Positions 25,176 through 33,965 of a DNA stretch of 64,000 bases are shown here, piece after piece. The position numbers were made by a program, and so were the translations under genes. Origin of the DNA: Hyphomicrobiales bacterium (lineage in GTDB: Bacteria; Pseudomonadota; Alphaproteobacteria; Rhizobiales; Rhizobiaceae). Positions within the stretch are counted from its first letter, which is position 1. Each line of letters begins with the position of its first letter. Below the pieces are notes generated by a model, which ran no database searches, was not told where the DNA came from, and worked only from the letters and a program-made list of their open reading frames with translations. The DNA is taken from the NCBI GenBank assembly GCA_900472175.1, contig UCHD01000004.1:62001-126000 (forward strand), in the 5' to 3' direction.

Positions 25176-26834
25176 ATGCCCAAGCCAAATCGCCGTCACC
25201 CGAATTTTCCGATCCCCGGCGGGCCGGAGCTCCGTGCCAAAGGCTGGCGGCAGGAGGCGTTGTTGCGGCTGCTGGAAAATGTCCTGTCGGTCGGTGAGGA
25301 TCCGGACAATCTGATCGTCTATGCCGCTCTCGGAAAGGCAGCACGCAACTGGGCGTCGCACCGGGCGATCGTCAAGACGCTTCTGGACATGGACGAGGAC
25401 CAGACGCTGGTCATCCAGTCGGGTAAACCGGTGGGGCTCTTGAAGACCCATGCCAGGGCGCCGCTGGTGATCATGGCCAACTGCAATATTGTCGGCCAAT
25501 GGGCAAAGGCCGAAGTGTTCTACGAGCTGGAAAAGCAGGGGTTGATCTGCTGGGGCGGGCTGACAGCGGGCGCATGGCAATATATCGGCAGCCAGGGCGT
25601 CATCCAGGGCACGTACGAAATCTTCATGCGCATTGCCGAAAACCGTTTTGGCGGCGATCTGGCCGGCCGCTTCATCCTGACGGCGGGTCTTGGGGGTATG
25701 GGCGGCGCGCAGCCGCTGGCCGGGCGGATGGCAGGGGCGGCGATCCTGTGCATCGATATCGATCCTGTCCGCGCCGAAAAACGCAAGGCGATCGGCTATC
25801 TCGAACATGTGGCGCCGGATCTCGATACGGCACTTTCGATGATCGATCAGGCCGTCAAGGAGAAGCGCGCGACTTCGATCGGCCTCGTCGGCAATGCGGC
25901 GGCGCTTTATCCGGAAATCGCCAAACGAGGCATTGTGCCGGATATCGTCACCGACCAGACCTCGGCACATGACCTAGTCTACGGTTACGTGCCGAAGGGC
26001 ATGAGCATCGAGGAGGTCAAGCGGCTGCGTGTTGATGGGCAGGGGCAGCTGATGGCAGCCAGCCGTGCGTCGATCGTCGATCACGTCAGGGCGATGCTCG
26101 AATTTCAGGCGAAGGGCGCTGAAGTTTTCGATAACGGCAACCTGATCCGCACCCAGGCGCGCGAAGGCGGCGTTGCCAATGCCTTCGATATCCGTATTTT
26201 CACCGAAGCTTATCTCAGGCCGCTGTTTGCCCGGGCGATTGGCCCCTTCCGCTGGATGGCGCTGTCGGGCGAAGAGAGCGACGTCGCCCGTATCGACGAC
26301 CTTTTGCTGGAAATGTTCCCGGACAACAAGATCGTCACCAATTGGATAAGGCTCGCGCGCGAAAACGTGCCGTTCGAAGGCCTGCCCGCCCGCATCGCCT
26401 GGCTTGGGCATGGCGAACGGACGGAACTGGCCGTGGCGGTCAATTCGCTGGTCGCTTCCGGTGAGCTGAAGGGCCCGGTCGCCTTTTCCCGCGACCATCT
26501 CGATGCCGGTGCCATGGCGCATCCGAACATCATGACCGAACGGATGAAGGACGGCTCCGATGCCATCGCCGATTGGCCGCTGCTCGACGCCATGCTGCTC
26601 TGCTCATCGATGGCCGATCTCGTCGTCGTTCACTCGGGCGGCGGCGGTTATGCCGGTTACATGACCAGCTGCGGCGTTACGGTGATTGCCGATGGCACGG
26701 AGGCCGGAGCAGAGCGGCTCAGTCACGCGCTGACCAATGATACGTCGCTCGGCGTGATCCGTTATGCGGATGCCGGCTATGAAGAATCTCACGATGAGAT
26801 CGAGACGAAAGGGATCGGATATATCCGGACTTGA
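25176..26834 (+). CDS. Urocanase-family hydratase, probable (S-methyl-)thiourocanate hydratase
   Basis: A 552-residue protein with the whole urocanase layout: GKAARNW, QSGKPVGLLKTHARAP, the LTAGAWQYIGSQGVIQGTYE segment, the NAD Rossmann loop GLGGMGGAQPLAG, and the C-terminal FSRDHLDAGAMAHPN and GSDAIADWPLL segments. It is clearly divergent from ordinary HutU, which has LIANSNLVPHWA where this has VIMANCNIVGQWA. No other hut gene for histidine breakdown lies nearby. With a MIO-less lyase in the operon, the substrate is probably thiourocanate or S-methyl-thiourocanate. ATG 25176 follows AAAGGGACC. Confidence 0.85.
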   Translation: MPKPNRRHPNFPIPGGPELRAKGWRQEALLRLLENVLSVGEDPDNLIVYAALGKAARNWASHRAIVKTLLDMDEDQTLVIQSGKPVGLLKTHARAPLVIMANCNIVGQWAKAEVFYELEKQGLICWGGLTAGAWQYIGSQGVIQGTYEIFMRIAENRFGGDLAGRFILTAGLGGMGGAQPLAGRMAGAAILCIDIDPVRAEKRKAIGYLEHVAPDLDTALSMIDQAVKEKRATSIGLVGNAAALYPEIAKRGIVPDIVTDQTSAHDLVYGYVPKGMSIEEVKRLRVDGQGQLMAASRASIVDHVRAMLEFQAKGAEVFDNGNLIRTQAREGGVANAFDIRIFTEAYLRPLFARAIGPFRWMALSGEESDVARIDDLLLEMFPDNKIVTNWIRLARENVPFEGLPARIAWLGHGERTELAVAVNSLVASGELKGPVAFSRDHLDAGAMAHPNIMTERMKDGSDAIADWPLLDAMLLCSSMADLVVVHSGGGGYAGYMTSCGVTVIADGTEAGAERLSHALTNDTSLGVIRYADAGYEESHDEIETKGIGYIRT

Positions 26835-26903
26835 TCGTTCGGCAGGCGCCGGTTTCAAACAGCCCATAATCTAGAGCGTATCGGATAGTTGCAAGTTTTG
26901 ACC

Positions 26904-26931
26904 GGCGCGGCATCCTTGGGGAGGCCGCGCC
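26904..26931 (+). terminator. Hairpin at the end of the ergothionase-like operon
   Basis: GGCGCGGC (26904-26911) pairs with GCCGCGCC (26924-26931) around a 12-base loop. There is no T-run behind it, so it may be a transcript-end hairpin rather than a classical terminator. Confidence 0.4.
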
Positions 26932-26940
26932 ATTGATCGA

Positions 26941-27444
<504 letters not shown>

Positions 27445-27512
27445 TCAATGATCCCCTTGGGCGAACACGCAGGCGCGGAGGCCCCTTTTAGACAAGGTGC
27501 CACTTGGTCTGC

Positions 27513-27658
27513 TTGCTCTCTTTCATCCGGACTTTAACCGTCGGCTCCGGAATTCAACCGGATCTGCTGACCTTCATGCGGGTGCATGAAGCGCTCGCGG
27601 GCTCCGGAACTTGCGTCCCGTTACCGCCGGTGGGGAGTTTCACCCCGCCCTGAGAACG
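27513..27658 (-). ncRNA. FMN riboswitch (RFN element) upstream of ribH2
   Basis: On the minus strand the conserved RFN blocks appear in order: TCTCAGGGCGGGGTGAAACT, CCCCACCGGCGGTAA, AGCCCGCGAGCG, GGTCAGCAGATCCGGT, TTCCGGAGCCGACGGTTAA, GTCCGGATGAAAGAGA. It lies about 70 bases upstream of ribH2 and should lower ribH2 expression when FMN is abundant. Confidence 0.96.
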
Positions 27659-27717
27659 TGCAAGGCCAACTATAAGGATTGGGCGGCGGGCGTCAAATGC
27701 GGTGAGCGACGCGGACA

Positions 27718-27758
27718 ACGAAAAAGGCGACAGATTTTTTCTCAAAATCCGTCGCCTT
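27718..27758 (-). terminator. Rho-independent terminator of the polyamine-type ABC operon
   Basis: On the minus strand AAGGCGACGGATTTT pairs with AAAATCTGTCGCCTT (one G-T pair) around a 5-base loop, followed by TTTTTC. It lies between the ATPase stop and the riboswitch and insulates ribH2. Confidence 0.85.
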
Positions 27759-27784
27759 GAACATATTCTTCCGAATGCGAGCGG

Positions 27785-28849
27785 CTATTCGCGGATGATC
27801 AGCAGGTCGCTTGCGGTGAATCGCAGTGTGGCGATTTCGCTGACAGCCGGCGGCATCAGCCCGGGCGCGTTGAACATGTCGAATGAGATGACAGCGTCGC
27901 CGACCTTCATGCGGGTACGGATGACCGAGCCGAGGAAGTTCGAAGAGACGACTGCGCCGGTCAATGCTGTGTCGCCCTTGGCACCTTCGGCGATCGATCC
28001 CGCCTCCGGGCGCAGTGCCAGCGAGACCTTGTCGCCTGCCTTGGCATTCGAGCCGAGTGGCTCGCGCAAGGTGATTTGCTGGTCGCCAATGATGATCCGG
28101 TTTGTTGCGGGATCAACGACCTTGGCCTCGATCAGGTTGAGCGTCCCGACGAAGGAGGCGACGAAGCGGGTGGCCGGCTTGTTGTAGATGTCGAATGGCG
28201 TGCCGATCTGGTCAGCGCGGCCCGCGTTCATAACAACGATGCGGTCGGAGATCGATAGGGCCTCTTCCTGGTCATGGGTCACGAAGACCGTGGTGATGCC
28301 GAGCTGCTGCTGAATCTGGCGAATTTCCTCGCGCAACGATACGCGAATCTTGGCATCGAGCGCCGATAGCGGCTCGTCGAGCAGCAGCACCTGCGGCTTG
28401 GGTGCGAGGGCGCGAGCAAGCGCCACACGCTGCTGCTGGCCACCGGACATCTGGTATGGGTAGCGATCGGCGAGGTGGTCGAGATGGATGAGGCCGAGCA
28501 TTTCCTTGACGCGGGCATCGACCGCCGATTTATCCATGCCGGCAATCTTCAGGCCGAAGGCGACATTGTCGTGCACGGTCATGTTCGGAAACAGCGCATA
28601 GGCCTGGAAGACCATGCCGATATTGCGCTGGTTCGGCTTCAGCTCATTCTGGTTGCGGCCGTTGATCAGAACCGTTCCGGCCGACGGCGTTTCGAAGCCG
28701 GCGATCATGCGCAGGATTGTCGTCTTGCCGCAGCCTGACGGTCCGAGAAAGGAGACGAATTCTCCCTTTTCGATGGTCATATCGAAATCCTTGACCACCT
28801 GGACGGGGCCAAAGCTCTTCTGAATGCCTGAGAGTTCGAGAAAGGACAT
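27785..28849 (-). CDS. ABC transporter ATP-binding protein, PotA type
   Basis: A 354-residue ATPase of the spermidine/putrescine/iron/thiamine importer group. Walker A GPSGCGKTT (about 35-43), signature MSGGQQQRVALARAL, Walker B VLLLDEPLSALD and the H-loop VTHDQEEAL are intact. A C-terminal TOBE-like regulatory domain covers about 240-354. It is the last gene of an operon with two permeases and a binding protein, and the strong terminator lies behind it. Confidence 0.93.
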   Translation of the reverse strand: MSFLELSGIQKSFGPVQVVKDFDMTIEKGEFVSFLGPSGCGKTTILRMIAGFETPSAGTVLINGRNQNELKPNQRNIGMVFQAYALFPNMTVHDNVAFGLKIAGMDKSAVDARVKEMLGLIHLDHLADRYPYQMSGGQQQRVALARALAPKPQVLLLDEPLSALDAKIRVSLREEIRQIQQQLGITTVFVTHDQEEALSISDRIVVMNAGRADQIGTPFDIYNKPATRFVASFVGTLNLIEAKVVDPATNRIIIGDQQITLREPLGSNAKAGDKVSLALRPEAGSIAEGAKGDTALTGAVVSSNFLGSVIRTRMKVGDAVISFDMFNAPGLMPPAVSEIATLRFTASDLLIIRE

Positions 28850-28863
28850 GGACGATCAATACC

Positions 28864-29661
28864 TCAGGGCTTGGCGGGAGCCGATTTGCTGAAACGGGAG
28901 ACGAGTTGCAGAAGGATCATGCACCCCCAGGTGATGGCAAACGCGATGACCGCGAGCGCCGGCGGCTCATAGGCGCGGTTGGCGCCGATCAGCTGCAGAT
29001 AGGGACCGAAGGCCGGGCGGTTAAGCAGCGACGGCATGGTGAACTCGCCGATGACAATGGCAAAGGTGATGAAGGCGCCGGACAGAACGCCACTCATGAC
29101 ATTGGGGAAGATACACTTGAACATGATGGTCGGCCAGGAAGCGCCGAGACTTTGGGCTGCTTCCGTCAACGTGCCGACATCGATGGTGCGCATTGCGGTA
29201 TCGACCGATCGGTACATGTAGGGCAGCGACAGCGTCATGAACGAGAACATCAGCAGCAGGTCCGTGCCCCGCGCCGAGCCCGTGAACGGGATGTAGGACG
29301 ACGAGTTGTAGATCCGGAGATAACCGAAGACGATGACGATCGCCGGGATGACCAGCGGCATCAATGTGATGAACTCGACGACCGGCCGCATCTGCGGCAG
29401 GCGCAGGCGAACCCAGTAGGCGGTCGGAACCACCAGGAGCACGCCGAAGACAATGGTCAAAAGCGCCATTACGATGGAATAGCTGAAGGATTCGCGAAAC
29501 TGGACGTCCGAGAAGACCGAGCGATAGGCATCGAAGGAATATTCGCCGCGGCGCATGCGCAGCGAGAATTCGAACGTGGCGATCAGCGGGATGATGAAGT
29601 AGGAAGCACCGAAGAAGATCGCGAGCCAGGCACCGATTTTTTGTGTCTTCATTTCTGCCAC
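28864..29661 (-). CDS. ABC transporter permease, PotC type
   Basis: A 265-residue inner-membrane permease with about six membrane segments. The EAA-like loop (LTEAAQSLGASWPTIMFKCIFPN) that contacts the ATPase is clear. Its start overlaps the end of the PotB-type permease gene by 13 bases, and it ends 14 bases before the ATPase gene. Another ATG lies at 29652. Confidence 0.92.
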   Translation of the reverse strand: MAEMKTQKIGAWLAIFFGASYFIIPLIATFEFSLRMRRGEYSFDAYRSVFSDVQFRESFSYSIVMALLTIVFGVLLVVPTAYWVRLRLPQMRPVVEFITLMPLVIPAIVIVFGYLRIYNSSSYIPFTGSARGTDLLLMFSFMTLSLPYMYRSVDTAMRTIDVGTLTEAAQSLGASWPTIMFKCIFPNVMSGVLSGAFITFAIVIGEFTMPSLLNRPAFGPYLQLIGANRAYEPPALAVIAFAITWGCMILLQLVSRFSKSAPAKP

Positions 29662-30521
29662 CGTTCAGCACGCATGCGCAGCCAGATATAGATGAGGTTG
29701 GAAATGCCGGTGATGACGATCATGCCAAGTGCCAGCGCGTAGCCGAGGTTCGGGTTGTGCAGAACGTCGCCGCGGATCTGCGCGTAAAGCTGGATCGGCA
29801 CGATGTTGAAGGTGGACCCGGTCAGCGAATAGGCGGTCGCGATAGCACCAAACGCATTGGCGAACAGGAGCAGCGTCGTACCGAGAATGCTCGGGAACAG
29901 GATCGGCAGAGCAACCTTGGTCCAGTACTGCCTGTTGGTTGCGCCGAGAATTTCGGCAGCTTCGCGCCATTCCTTCTTCAGGCCGTCGAGTGCAGGCGTG
30001 ATGATCAGCACCATCAGCGGAATCTGGAAATACATGTAGGTGATCGTCAGGCCGATGAAGCTCAACAGATTGAAGCCGGTGGCATAGAGGTTGATGCCAA
30101 ACCAATCGCGCAGGATCATGGTGACGAGGCCGGTGCGGCCGAGCGTCGCCAGAAAGGCGAAGGCGAGCGGCACGCCGGCAAAATTGGATGCGACACCCGA
30201 AAAGGTCAGCAGCGACGAGCGGATCCAGGAAGGCAGTCCGCCGAGAACCACGGCCCAGGCGAGCCAGAAGCCGATCAGGGCACCGCCGATCGAGGAGGCC
30301 AGGCTGATCTTGATGGAAATCCAGTAGGAGGCGACAATCTTGTCGGTAAATAGCCCGCCAATGTTCTCGAAGGTGAATTCGCCCGCCGGATTGAGGAAGG
30401 CGCCGGTGACGAGATAGAGCGTCGGGGCAACCAGGAACATCACTGCAAACAGCAGGAACGGCGTAATGCCGAGCCAGTCGATGGCCGTCTTCTTCAAATC
30501 AATGGCCCTGTTGGCGCTCAT
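29649..30521 (-). CDS. ABC transporter permease, PotB type
   Basis: A 290-residue permease whose EAA-like loop reads WREAAEILGATNRQYWTKVALP. Membrane segments start near residue 15 (IDWLGITPFLLFAVMFLVAP). It follows the binding-protein gene after 72 bases, in which a strong hairpin could reduce read-through, and overlaps the next permease gene by 13 bases. Confidence 0.92.
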   Translation of the reverse strand: MSANRAIDLKKTAIDWLGITPFLLFAVMFLVAPTLYLVTGAFLNPAGEFTFENIGGLFTDKIVASYWISIKISLASSIGGALIGFWLAWAVVLGGLPSWIRSSLLTFSGVASNFAGVPLAFAFLATLGRTGLVTMILRDWFGINLYATGFNLLSFIGLTITYMYFQIPLMVLIITPALDGLKKEWREAAEILGATNRQYWTKVALPILFPSILGTTLLLFANAFGAIATAYSLTGSTFNIVPIQLYAQIRGDVLHNPNLGYALALGMIVITGISNLIYIWLRMRAERWQK

Positions 30522-30543
30522 CCGGAAACCGTCTTGTAAAGAT

Positions 30544-30579
30544 TGAAAAATAGCCTTCCCGCGCGGTCGCGGGAAGGCC
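30544..30579 (-). terminator. Intra-operon hairpin (attenuator) between binding protein and permease
   Basis: On the minus strand GCCTTCCCGCG-accg-CGCGGGAAGGC is followed by TATTTTTC. A perfect 11-base stem with a T-rich tail inside an operon fits partial termination or mRNA stabilisation that makes the binding protein more abundant than the permeases. Confidence 0.75.
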
Positions 30580-30593
30580 TTGTTGCGACAGTC

Positions 30594-31697
30594 TTACTGT
30601 ACGTTGGCGCCAACGACTGTATCCCAGCCCTTGGTGATGACTTCCTTGTAGGCTTCCTGCTGTTCGAGCGTCGGGAACACGGCCTTTTCATAGGCAGCGG
30701 CCGGCGGCAGCTTGTCGAGCAGGTCCTTCGGGATCTTGTTGTTCTTGGCAAGATCATTGAAGCGGATCGGATGGCAATAGCCCTTCAGCCAGCCGAGCTG
30801 ACCTTCGTCGGAATACAGGTATTCCATCCACAGCTTTGCAGCATTCGGATGCGGAGCGTAGGCCGAAATTGCCTGGACGTAGACGCCGGCAACAACGCCG
30901 GTAGCCGGTATGACGACGTCGACCGGCGGATTGCCGGCAAGCGTGTCGCGGTCGGACAGCGCATTGTAGTCCCAACGCAGGATGATCGGGGTGGTGCCCT
31001 GTGCGAGCGGAGCCGACTTACCGATGACCGGAACGAAATTGCCCTTGGCATTCAGTTCCTTGAAGAAGGCGAGGCCAGCTTCACCGGACTTGGCAACGTC
31101 ACCGCCGGCGCCCGAAAGGCCAGCTGCGAAAACGCCCGAGATTGCCTGGTTAGCGGTGCGCGGGTCACCGGCCAGAGCCACCATGTTGGCATATTCCGGC
31201 TTCAACAGGTCGGCCCAATCCTTCGGGCTTTCCTTGACGAGGTCCTTGTTCACTTCAAAGGCCATGACGCCGTAATAGTCGCCATACCAGTAGCCTTCAG
31301 CATCCTTGGCTGTGTCCGGGATCGAATCCCAGGTTGCTACCTTGTAAGGCTGGATCAGGCCTTCGGCCTTGGCGGACGGGCCGAACGAGAGACCGACATC
31401 GATCACGTCAGGAGCCTGGTCACCCTTGTTGTTCTTGTTGGCCTTGATCGCTTCGATTTCGTCACCCGAGCCGGCGTCCGGGTTAAGTTCATTGACCTTC
31501 AGGCCGTACTTGGCCTTAAAACCTTCGATGACGCCGCCGTAGCCGCACCAGTCGTGGGGCAGGGCGATGGTCGTGAGCGTGCCTTCTGCCTTGGCAGCGG
31601 CAATCAGTTCGGCGCTCGGTTCGGCGGCGGCGATGGCGGTCGATGCCATGACCATGGCGGTCGAAAGCGAAAGCAGGCGGCGCATGTGTGAAATCAC
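30594..31697 (-). CDS. ABC transporter substrate-binding protein, spermidine/putrescine-like
   Basis: A 367-residue periplasmic protein of the PotD/iron-binding-like group (SBP family 1/8 type). A signal peptide (RRLLSLSTAMVMASTAIAAAE) is followed by LIAAAKAEGTLTTIALPHDWCGYG and a typical two-lobe fold. GTG 31697 is preferred as start since AAGGAG lies about 7 bases upstream; ATG 31685 is too far from it. It is the first gene of the importer operon, downstream of the RpiR regulator gene on the same strand. The ligand is unknown; a polyamine or related amine fits the surrounding genes. Confidence 0.88.
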   Translation of the reverse strand: MISHMRRLLSLSTAMVMASTAIAAAEPSAELIAAAKAEGTLTTIALPHDWCGYGGVIEGFKAKYGLKVNELNPDAGSGDEIEAIKANKNNKGDQAPDVIDVGLSFGPSAKAEGLIQPYKVATWDSIPDTAKDAEGYWYGDYYGVMAFEVNKDLVKESPKDWADLLKPEYANMVALAGDPRTANQAISGVFAAGLSGAGGDVAKSGEAGLAFFKELNAKGNFVPVIGKSAPLAQGTTPIILRWDYNALSDRDTLAGNPPVDVVIPATGVVAGVYVQAISAYAPHPNAAKLWMEYLYSDEGQLGWLKGYCHPIRFNDLAKNNKIPKDLLDKLPPAAAYEKAVFPTLEQQEAYKEVITKGWDTVVGANVQ

Positions 31698-31936
31698 TGG
31701 TCTTCTCCTTTGGGTTATTTCAGTCAACTTCGAGGAAGCTGATACTGGGGTCCGATGAAGCTTATGTGACAGGTGTTGTCTCCTTTGCGGCCAGACGTTC
31801 GCAGGCGGAACACCTTCATTTCATTTTCAAAATTTACTTCCGCCTGGGTGCCGGCGTCACGTGTTTGTCTTGAATTGCGGATCGCGGCATCCCCGCACCG
31901 GTCAACCCGGCGCCACGCTCCGTAGCACTTCCCCTC

Positions 31937-32815
31937 CTAAAGCGGCTTTCGAAAAAGCCTCGTTGAATCGAACAGGCCTTCGAGCGTTTTCATCCGGTCA
32001 TGCGTCTCGTCCCAGATGGAACTTTGCACGGCCTCGATCAGCGCCTCGACGGTAAACAGGGTCACGACCGAACTGTCCCAGGCGGACGGTGCTTCGATCT
32101 GGATGCGGAAAACACGCCGTGCCGATTTGGCGATGGGCGAACTCCACTGGTCGGTGAACAGGATGATCTCGACGCCGCGCTCGCGGGCGATGCGCGACAG
32201 CGTCTCCATCTCCTGCTCGTAGCGGCGGATGTCGAACATGATCAGGACGTCGCCCTTCTTCATGTCGAGCACGTAATGCGGCCAGGAGCTGGAATTGGAG
32301 GCGATCTGAGTGACACCGGACCGTATGACTTGGAGATGGGTGAAGAAATAGTCGGCAAGGGCCCGGGTGATGCGCCCGCCGACAAGGTAAATATCGCGCT
32401 TGCGGTCGGCAATCATTGCGGCGGCGCCGTCGAACTCGGCGGTTTCCAGCTGTGCCAGTGTCTCGCGCAGATTGTTCATCGTCGCATCGGCGAAACGGTT
32501 GAGAATGTGCGTGCCCGGCGCATTGGCCGCCCAGCGGTCATGTTTGCTGATCGGGTTGGAAATGGTCGCTTCGAGTTCCTGGTGAAGCCGGGACTGAAAA
32601 TCGGGAAAGCCGCGGAAGCCGATTTTCTGAACCATGCGGGCAACGGTCGGCGTCGATACGCCAGCATTCTCGGCCACAGTCGTGATGCTGCCGAGTCCGG
32701 AAACCGGATAGTTGTCGAGAAGTGTCGCTGCCAATTGTTTTTCCGCGCGGGTCAGCACGGCAAAATGGGCGTTGATCACATCCGACACCGTCATGGTGCC
32801 TGCGGTATTGGTCAA
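31937..32815 (-). CDS. MurR/RpiR-family transcriptional regulator
   Basis: A 292-residue regulator with an N-terminal RpiR helix-turn-helix (LTRAEKQLAATLLDNYPVSG, then ENAGVSTPTVARMVQKIGFRGFPDFQ) and a C-terminal SIS domain (about 125-260, IYLVGGRITRALADYFFTHL). SIS domains usually bind sugar phosphates, but members near amine or purine genes exist. It lies between the ABC operon, which it precedes on the same strand, and the divergent N-formylglutamate amidohydrolase operon, so it may control both. Confidence 0.9.
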   Translation of the reverse strand: MTNTAGTMTVSDVINAHFAVLTRAEKQLAATLLDNYPVSGLGSITTVAENAGVSTPTVARMVQKIGFRGFPDFQSRLHQELEATISNPISKHDRWAANAPGTHILNRFADATMNNLRETLAQLETAEFDGAAAMIADRKRDIYLVGGRITRALADYFFTHLQVIRSGVTQIASNSSSWPHYVLDMKKGDVLIMFDIRRYEQEMETLSRIARERGVEIILFTDQWSSPIAKSARRVFRIQIEAPSAWDSSVVTLFTVEALIEAVQSSIWDETHDRMKTLEGLFDSTRLFRKPL

Positions 32816-32846
32816 AATTCATCCCCTGTGCCAGTCTTTGCCAGCT

Positions 32847-32875
32847 TTGTGACAGAGTAAACATCGCTGTCACAA
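32847..32875. promoter_or_regulatory. Candidate RpiR operator in divergent promoter
   Basis: TTGTGACAG (32847-32855) and CTGTCACAA (32867-32875) form a perfect 9-base inverted repeat with an 11-base spacer, just upstream of the rpiR-type gene and between two divergent transcription units. Confidence 0.5.
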
Positions 32876-33084
32876 TTCGAGTCAATTGATTTTTTGAAGA
32901 GATCGTTTCAGATTCCCATTGACACGAGAGAAAACGTGAAGAATTCTTTTCAGTATCGGCAGTCGCGCGTGAGTTGAGGAAAATCACCGGCTGTCCGTTA
33001 CTTGCTTCCATGTCTGATTTCAGGGGCTTTGAGCCTCTCCGGGAGAAGCGTGGTGCCGATCAGGCAACCGGAAGGGGACCGGAT

Positions 33085-33852
33085 TTGACGGGACTTTTGA
33101 CAGAGGCGGATGGATCGCCCGTAGCAGTGGAAAACCCGGATGCGATGAGCCCGGTGCTGCTGGTTTGCGAACATGCGTCACGGCGTCTGCCGGAAAAGAT
33201 GGGTTCGCTTGGGCTTTCTGAGGAAGCACTCAAAAGTCATATTGCCTGGGATCCGGGCGCGCTGGCCGTCTCGCAGCTTTTGGTCAAAAGCCTTGATGCG
33301 GCGCTGATTTATCAGCGTTTTTCCCGCCTTGTCTATGACTGCAACCGTCCGCCCGAGGCTGATGCTGCCATGCCGGCCGTCAGCGAGATTTTCGAAATAC
33401 CCGGCAACGCATCCATTTCCGCGGCCGAGCGGCAGGCGCGAACGGACGCGCTTTACGTGCCTTTCACCAGCACGCTCTCGAATTTCATTGCTGCGCGCAA
33501 GGCTGCCGGCCGTCCGCCGGTGCTGGTGACGATGCACACGTTCACGCCGGTCTATCACGGCAAACAGCGCGACGTCGAAATCGGCATCCTGCACGATGAC
33601 GATAGCGGACTGGCCGACGCGATGCTGGCTGCGGCCGGGAAAACAACACACTACGCCGTGCGTTGCAACGAGCCCTATGGACCGGCAGACGGTGTCACGC
33701 ATACTCTCATTCAGCACGGCTTGAAGAACGGCCTGCGCAACGTAATGATCGAGATCCGCAATGATCTCGTTTCAAATGAAATCGGCCAAAAGGTCATGGC
33801 CGATTATCTGACGGGCATTCTAGGCGAAAGCCTTAGAGCACTGTCGCAATAA
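33085..33852 (+). CDS. N-formylglutamate amidohydrolase family protein
   Basis: The 255-residue product belongs to the N-formylglutamate amidohydrolase (FGase/HutG2-like) family, with VLLVCEHASRRLP near the start, FSRLVYDCNRPP, LVTMHTFTPVY and VMIEIRNDLV. It hydrolyses an N-acyl-glutamate-type bond. TTG 33085 is chosen since AGGGGA lies 6 bases upstream and the protein then starts near the conserved domain; ATGs at 33010 and 32974 in the same frame lack ribosome binding sites. Next to a permease and a glutamine-synthetase-like gene, it might release glutamate from gamma-glutamylated intermediates. Confidence 0.82.
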   Translation: MTGLLTEADGSPVAVENPDAMSPVLLVCEHASRRLPEKMGSLGLSEEALKSHIAWDPGALAVSQLLVKSLDAALIYQRFSRLVYDCNRPPEADAAMPAVSEIFEIPGNASISAAERQARTDALYVPFTSTLSNFIAARKAAGRPPVLVTMHTFTPVYHGKQRDVEIGILHDDDSGLADAMLAAAGKTTHYAVRCNEPYGPADGVTHTLIQHGLKNGLRNVMIEIRNDLVSNEIGQKVMADYLTGILGESLRALSQ

Positions 33853-33965
33853 AAAGACCTGGGGAGCGGCATGTCCGCGGAGACTGGTCCATGGGCTTCC
33901 ATGGACACACTGGCATTTCGGCGTCCGGCAATACCGCTGGTGGCTGGCTGATACAGGGGAAAAAC

